A stretch of 64,000 nt of DNA from Streptococcus parasanguinis. GTDB lineage: Bacteria; Bacillota; Bacilli; Lactobacillales; Streptococcaceae. Positions within the stretch are counted from its first letter, which is position 1; each line of letters opens with the position of its first letter. The DNA is taken from positions 11,522 through 75,521 of the forward strand of contig NZ_CABFMD010000004.1 in NCBI RefSeq assembly GCF_901875555.1, read 5' to 3'. A program made the translations under genes and the position numbers. Positions 58,686 to 64,000 of the stretch are shown here, piece after piece. The notes below the pieces were generated by a model. It had not been told where the DNA came from, searched no databases, and saw only the letters and a program-made list of their open reading frames with translations.

Positions 58686-59456
58686 ATGTCGACATTAGAA
58701 ATCAAAGACCTTCATGTTGAAATTGAAGGCAAAGAAATTTTAAAAGGTGTAAACCTAACCCTCAAAACGGGTGAGATCGCAGCCATCATGGGACCAAACG
58801 GAACAGGGAAATCGACTCTGTCAGCTGCCATTATGGGAAACCCAAATTATGAAGTGACCAAGGGCGAGATCCTGTTTGATGGTGTCAACATCTTAGAATT
58901 AGAAGTAGATGAACGGGCGCGCATGGGCTTGTTCCTAGCCATGCAATACCCTTCAGAAATCCCAGGAATTACCAATGCTGAATTTTTACGTGCAGCCATG
59001 AATGCTGGTAAAGAAGAGAACGAGAAGATTTCCATTCGTGATTTCATTAACAAATTGGATGAAAAGATGGAATTGCTCAACATGAAAGAAGAGATGGCAG
59101 AACGCTACCTCAATGAAGGCTTCTCTGGTGGTGAGAAAAAACGCAATGAAATCCTTCAATTATTGATGTTGGAGCCAACATTTGCTCTTTTGGATGAAAT
59201 TGATTCTGGTTTGGATATTGATGCTCTGAAAGTCGTTTCTAAAGGAGTCAATGCCATGCGTGGGGAAGGTTTTGGAGCAATGATCATCACCCACTACCAA
59301 CGTTTGTTGAACTACATTACTCCTGACGTAGTTCATGTGATGATGGAAGGTCGTGTCGTGCTTTCAGGTGGACCAGAATTGGCTGCACGCTTGGAACGGG
59401 AAGGATACGCCCAACTTGCAGAAGAACTCGGTTACGACTATAAAGAAGAACTATAA
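58686..59456 (+). CDS. sufC: Fe-S assembly ATPase SufC
   Basis: The 256-residue ABC-type ATPase has Walker A GPNGTGKSTLSAA, signature FSGGEKKRNEIL (the SufC form), Walker B FALLDEIDSGLD and switch IITHYQ. It powers the SufBCD scaffold that builds iron-sulfur clusters. First gene of sufCDSUB. ATG 58686 follows aaaggg. The streptococcal genome relies on this single Fe-S system. Confidence 0.97.
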   Translation: MSTLEIKDLHVEIEGKEILKGVNLTLKTGEIAAIMGPNGTGKSTLSAAIMGNPNYEVTKGEILFDGVNILELEVDERARMGLFLAMQYPSEIPGITNAEFLRAAMNAGKEENEKISIRDFINKLDEKMELLNMKEEMAERYLNEGFSGGEKKRNEILQLLMLEPTFALLDEIDSGLDIDALKVVSKGVNAMRGEGFGAMIITHYQRLLNYITPDVVHVMMEGRVVLSGGPELAARLEREGYAQLAEELGYDYKEEL

Positions 59457-59522
59457 CCTGATGACTAGTGATCTAATGTTGTCATAAAATCAAACAGATA
59501 GTATCTTTATTAGGAGAAAAAA

Positions 59523-60785
59523 ATGAGTATTGAAAATATTACCCTCTTTTCGGAACTGCATGCTGAACCAAGTTGGTTGCAAGAGTTACGAAAAAAAGCT
59601 TTTGACAAGATCGATCAGTTGGAATTACCAGCGATTGAACGCGTCAAATTCCACCGTTGGAATCTTGGGGACGGGACGATCACAGAAAGCGAGGCTTCTG
59701 CCAATGTTCCAGATTTTACAGCCCTTGATTCAAATTTAAAATTGGTCCAAGTCGGAACACAAACTGTCTTTGAACAGGTGCCACAAGCCTTGGCAGACCA
59801 AGGAATTCTTTTCACAGATTTCCATTCTGCCTTAGAGGAAATTCCGCAAGTGGTAAAAGACTACTTCATGTCTTCGGTCAAATACGATGATGACAAACTA
59901 GCAGCTTACCACACAGCATATTTTAATAGTGGGGCTGTCCTCTATATTCCAGATAACGTTGAAATTTCAGAACCAATCGAAGGCATTTTCTATCAGGATA
60001 GCGATAGTGATGTACCTTTTAACAAACACATTTTGATTATCGCTGGTAAAAACAGTAAGTTCAGCTATTTGGAACGCTTGGAATCAAAAGGTGAAGGCAC
60101 AGCAAAAGCAACGGCTAATGTGACGGTTGAAGTGATCGCCCGCTCAGGTGCTCAAGTGAAATTTGCGGCGATTGACCGCCTGGGTGAAAATGTCACAGCC
60201 TACATCAGTCGCCGTGGGAAACTAGGACAGGATGCCAGCATTGATTGGGCTATCGGTGTCATGAATGAAGGCAATGTAGTTGCAGACTTTGACAGTGACT
60301 TGGTTGGAAATGGAAGTCACGCTGATTTGAAGGTCGTTGCCTTATCAAGCGGTCGTCAAGTGCAAGGAATTGATACGCGCGTGACCAACTTTGGTTGTAA
60401 CTCGATCGGAAATATCTTGCAACACGGGGTTATTCTTGAAAAAGGAACCTTGACCTTTAACGGAATTGGTCACATTATCAAGGGTGCCAAAGGAGCAGAC
60501 GCCCAACAGGAAAGCCGTGTCTTAATGTTATCGGATCAAGCGCGTTCAGATGCCAATCCAATCCTTTTGATTGATGAAAACGACGTCACAGCAGGCCACG
60601 CAGCATCGATCGGTCAAGTGGACCCAGAAGATATGTATTACCTCATGAGTCGTGGTCTAGATCAACACACAGCAGAACGCTTGGTGGTACGTGGCTTCTT
60701 GGGATCTGTTATTGTTGAAATCCCAGTCAAAGAAGTACGTGATGAAATGATTGCCACTATTGAAGAAAAGTTATCTCAACGCTAA
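59523..60785 (+). CDS. sufD: Fe-S assembly protein SufD
   Basis: The 420-residue protein has the SufB/SufD beta-helix: AYHTAYFNSGAVLYIPDNVE, LQHGVILEKGTLTFNGIGHI, LIDENDVTAGHAASIGQVD and [20 protein letters not shown]. It is the second half of the SufBCD scaffold and helps iron entry. It lies 66 bases after sufC, behind aggag, and shares a family core with the SufB encoded at the operon's end. Confidence 0.96.
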   Translation: MSIENITLFSELHAEPSWLQELRKKAFDKIDQLELPAIERVKFHRWNLGDGTITESEASANVPDFTALDSNLKLVQVGTQTVFEQVPQALADQGILFTDFHSALEEIPQVVKDYFMSSVKYDDDKLAAYHTAYFNSGAVLYIPDNVEISEPIEGIFYQDSDSDVPFNKHILIIAGKNSKFSYLERLESKGEGTAKATANVTVEVIARSGAQVKFAAIDRLGENVTAYISRRGKLGQDASIDWAIGVMNEGNVVADFDSDLVGNGSHADLKVVALSSGRQVQGIDTRVTNFGCNSIGNILQHGVILEKGTLTFNGIGHIIKGAKGADAQQESRVLMLSDQARSDANPILLIDENDVTAGHAASIGQVDPEDMYYLMSRGLDQHTAERLVVRGFLGSVIVEIPVKEVRDEMIATIEEKLSQR

Positions 60786-62442
<1,657 letters not shown>

Positions 62443-62474
62443 TTAAAAGAAGAAACAGAGAAAGAAAGGAAATT

Positions 62475-63887
62475 ATGGCTGAAGAAAGAGTCGAACCGAA
62501 ACCAATTGATCTCGGTGAATATAAATTTGGATTTCACGATGACGTTCAACCTATTCTCTCTACAGGAAAAGGCTTGAACGAAGCAGTTATTCGTGAATTA
62601 TCTGCAGCAAAAAATGAACCAGAATGGATGTTAGAATTCCGTTTGAAATCTTTTGAAACCTTCAAAAAGATGCCCATGCAAACCTGGGGAGCCGATCTAT
62701 CAGAGATTGACTTTGATGATTTGATCTATTATCAAAAACCTTCAGATAAACCTGCCCGTTCATGGGATGAAGTTCCAGAGAAAATCAAGGAAACCTTTGA
62801 GCGTATCGGGATTCCAGAAGCCGAACGTGCCTACCTAGCAGGGGCTTCTGCCCAGTATGAATCGGAAGTGGTTTACCACAATATGAAAGAAGAGTTTGAA
62901 AAGTTGGGAATTATCTTTACCGATACGGATTCTGCCTTGAAAGAATACCCAGATCTTTTCAAACAGTATTTTGCAAAGTTAGTACCTCCAACGGATAACA
63001 AGTTGGCTGCCCTCAACTCAGCTGTTTGGTCTGGTGGAACCTTCATTTATGTGCCAAAAGGCGTAAAAGTAGATGTTCCTCTTCAAACCTACTTCCGTAT
63101 CAACAATGAAAATACAGGTCAGTTTGAACGGACCCTGATTATCGTCGATGAGGGCGCAAGTGTCCACTATGTAGAAGGATGTACAGCACCGACCTACTCA
63201 AGCAATAGCCTCCATGCAGCGATTGTCGAGATCTTTGCCTTGGATGGTGCTTACATGCGCTATACGACCATCCAAAACTGGTCTGACAATGTCTATAACT
63301 TGGTCACCAAGCGGGCCAAGGCTCAAAAAGATGCCACAGTTGAGTGGATCGACGGAAACCTAGGTGCCAAGACAACTATGAAGTACCCATCTGTTTATCT
63401 AGATGGAGAAGGAGCGCGTGGTACCATGTTGTCCATTGCCTTTGCGAATGCAGGGCAACACCAAGATACAGGTGCCAAGATGATCCACAATGCACCACAT
63501 ACCAGTTCATCTATCGTATCTAAATCCATCGCGAAAGGTGGCGGAAAGGTAGACTACCGTGGACAAGTAACCTTTAACAAAAACTCCAAGAAATCAGTTT
63601 CTCACATCGAGTGTGACACCATTATTATGGATGATTTATCTGCATCAGATACAATTCCATTTAATGAAATCCACAACTCACAAGTTGCTTTGGAGCACGA
63701 AGCTAAGGTTTCAAAAATCTCAGAAGAACAACTTTATTATTTGATGAGTCGTGGACTGTCTGAATCAGAAGCGACAGAAATGATTGTCATGGGATTTGTA
63801 GAGCCCTTTACGAAAGAACTTCCAATGGAATATGCCGTTGAGTTAAACCGACTCATTAGCTATGAAATGGAAGGCTCTGTAGGTTAA
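62475..63887 (+). CDS. sufB: Fe-S assembly scaffold SufB
   Basis: The 470-residue protein has the SufB signatures: [80 protein letters not shown], and [12 protein letters not shown] with a candidate ligand Cys. It is the scaffold for de novo cluster assembly with SufC and SufD, and the last gene of the operon. Start ATG 62475 follows aaagg. An IS element begins 37 bases downstream. Confidence 0.97.
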   Translation: MAEERVEPKPIDLGEYKFGFHDDVQPILSTGKGLNEAVIRELSAAKNEPEWMLEFRLKSFETFKKMPMQTWGADLSEIDFDDLIYYQKPSDKPARSWDEVPEKIKETFERIGIPEAERAYLAGASAQYESEVVYHNMKEEFEKLGIIFTDTDSALKEYPDLFKQYFAKLVPPTDNKLAALNSAVWSGGTFIYVPKGVKVDVPLQTYFRINNENTGQFERTLIIVDEGASVHYVEGCTAPTYSSNSLHAAIVEIFALDGAYMRYTTIQNWSDNVYNLVTKRAKAQKDATVEWIDGNLGAKTTMKYPSVYLDGEGARGTMLSIAFANAGQHQDTGAKMIHNAPHTSSSIVSKSIAKGGGKVDYRGQVTFNKNSKKSVSHIECDTIIMDDLSASDTIPFNEIHNSQVALEHEAKVSKISEEQLYYLMSRGLSESEATEMIVMGFVEPFTKELPMEYAVELNRLISYEMEGSVG

Positions 63888-63923
63888 TTCATTTTTGTCA
63901 ATCAAAAAACACAATGGACTTGA

Positions 63924-64000
63924 TGAACTGCACCCCAAAAGTTAGACAGAAAAGATCTAACTTTTGGGGTGTTTTATAATGAAATTAACTTATGAAGATA
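63924..64000 (+). mobile_element. Left end of an IS3-family insertion sequence (cut by window edge)
   Basis: tgaactgcaccccaaaagtt, then AGA, has the form of the left terminal repeat of IS150/IS861-type IS3-family elements. It includes a perfect inverted repeat caccccaaaagttaga/tctaacttttggggtg (63931-63971) and leads straight into a transposase start. The right end is outside the window. Confidence 0.8.
63979..64000 (+). CDS. IS3-family transposase OrfA, first residues only
   Basis: ATG 63979 begins MKLTYED, the start expected of IS150-type OrfA helix-turn-helix proteins. Only 22 bases lie in the window, so family assignment rests mostly on the adjoining terminal repeat. The hairpin directly before the ATG probably shields the gene from read-through transcription out of sufB. 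Confidence 0.6.

Overview
This window looks like chromosome of an oral Streptococcus of the mitis/sanguinis/parasanguinis type. It has low G+C and pneumococcus-like gene content: hrcA-grpE-dnaK-dnaJ under CIRCE control, ilvBNCA, sufCDSUB, mecA, fakA, the delta subunit gene rpoE, a LytTR regulator, and a glutamine-type binding-protein/permease fusion. Nearly all genes are on the + strand. Assignment is by protein motifs, gene lengths and neighbourhood; no database search was possible.

1-9.4 kb is an A+T-rich accessory region. It holds the end of an ABC exporter, a PezAT toxin-antitoxin pair, an MFS exporter, and then the most unusual locus of the window: a membrane RCK/TrkA-like protein with a C-terminal RyR domain (+ strand), facing a three-gene minus-strand operon encoding a TIR-helical-repeat-TM protein, a PP2C-like phosphatase and a YdcF/DUF218 protein. 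A CsbD-like stress gene closes the region. I read the four genes as a candidate nucleotide-signalling conflict or defence system.

9.6-31.8 kb is housekeeping: VanZ-RDD membrane protein, ACT protein plus PFL/UPF0210 protein, two tandem phosphoglycerate-mutase-family phosphatases, an M15B carboxypeptidase, two CIRCE operators and hrcA-grpE-dnaK, a DJ-1-like gene between dnaK and dnaJ, truA with a vitamin B6/thiamine kinase and an ECF transporter subunit, tig, rpoE, pyrG with a CTP-sensing type leader, tRNA-Leu, fba, and a hydrolase gene that appears leaderless.

31.8-45 kb has an ABC-2 export operon with a cre-like site on its promoter, a GNAT protein, tRNA-Thr, a possible small RNA, a LytTR regulator with two LiaF-like membrane proteins, rpmB, the yloU-fakA pair, a lipoprotein, and an ABC transporter/two-component operon resembling pneumococcal TCS11.

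45-64 kb has the CodY-type ilvBNCA cluster, an SPFH protein, glnPQ-like genes, a DUF2207 protein, uppP, mecA with a WecA/TagO-like transferase, and the complete sufCDSUB operon. The left end of an IS3-family element runs off the right edge.

Scattered just 3' of genes are eight copies of a ~175-185 bp element built from three nested hairpins. There are two sequence subfamilies, and their stems differ by compensatory changes. With a separate branched structure between grpE and dnaK, they are the main non-coding surprises.
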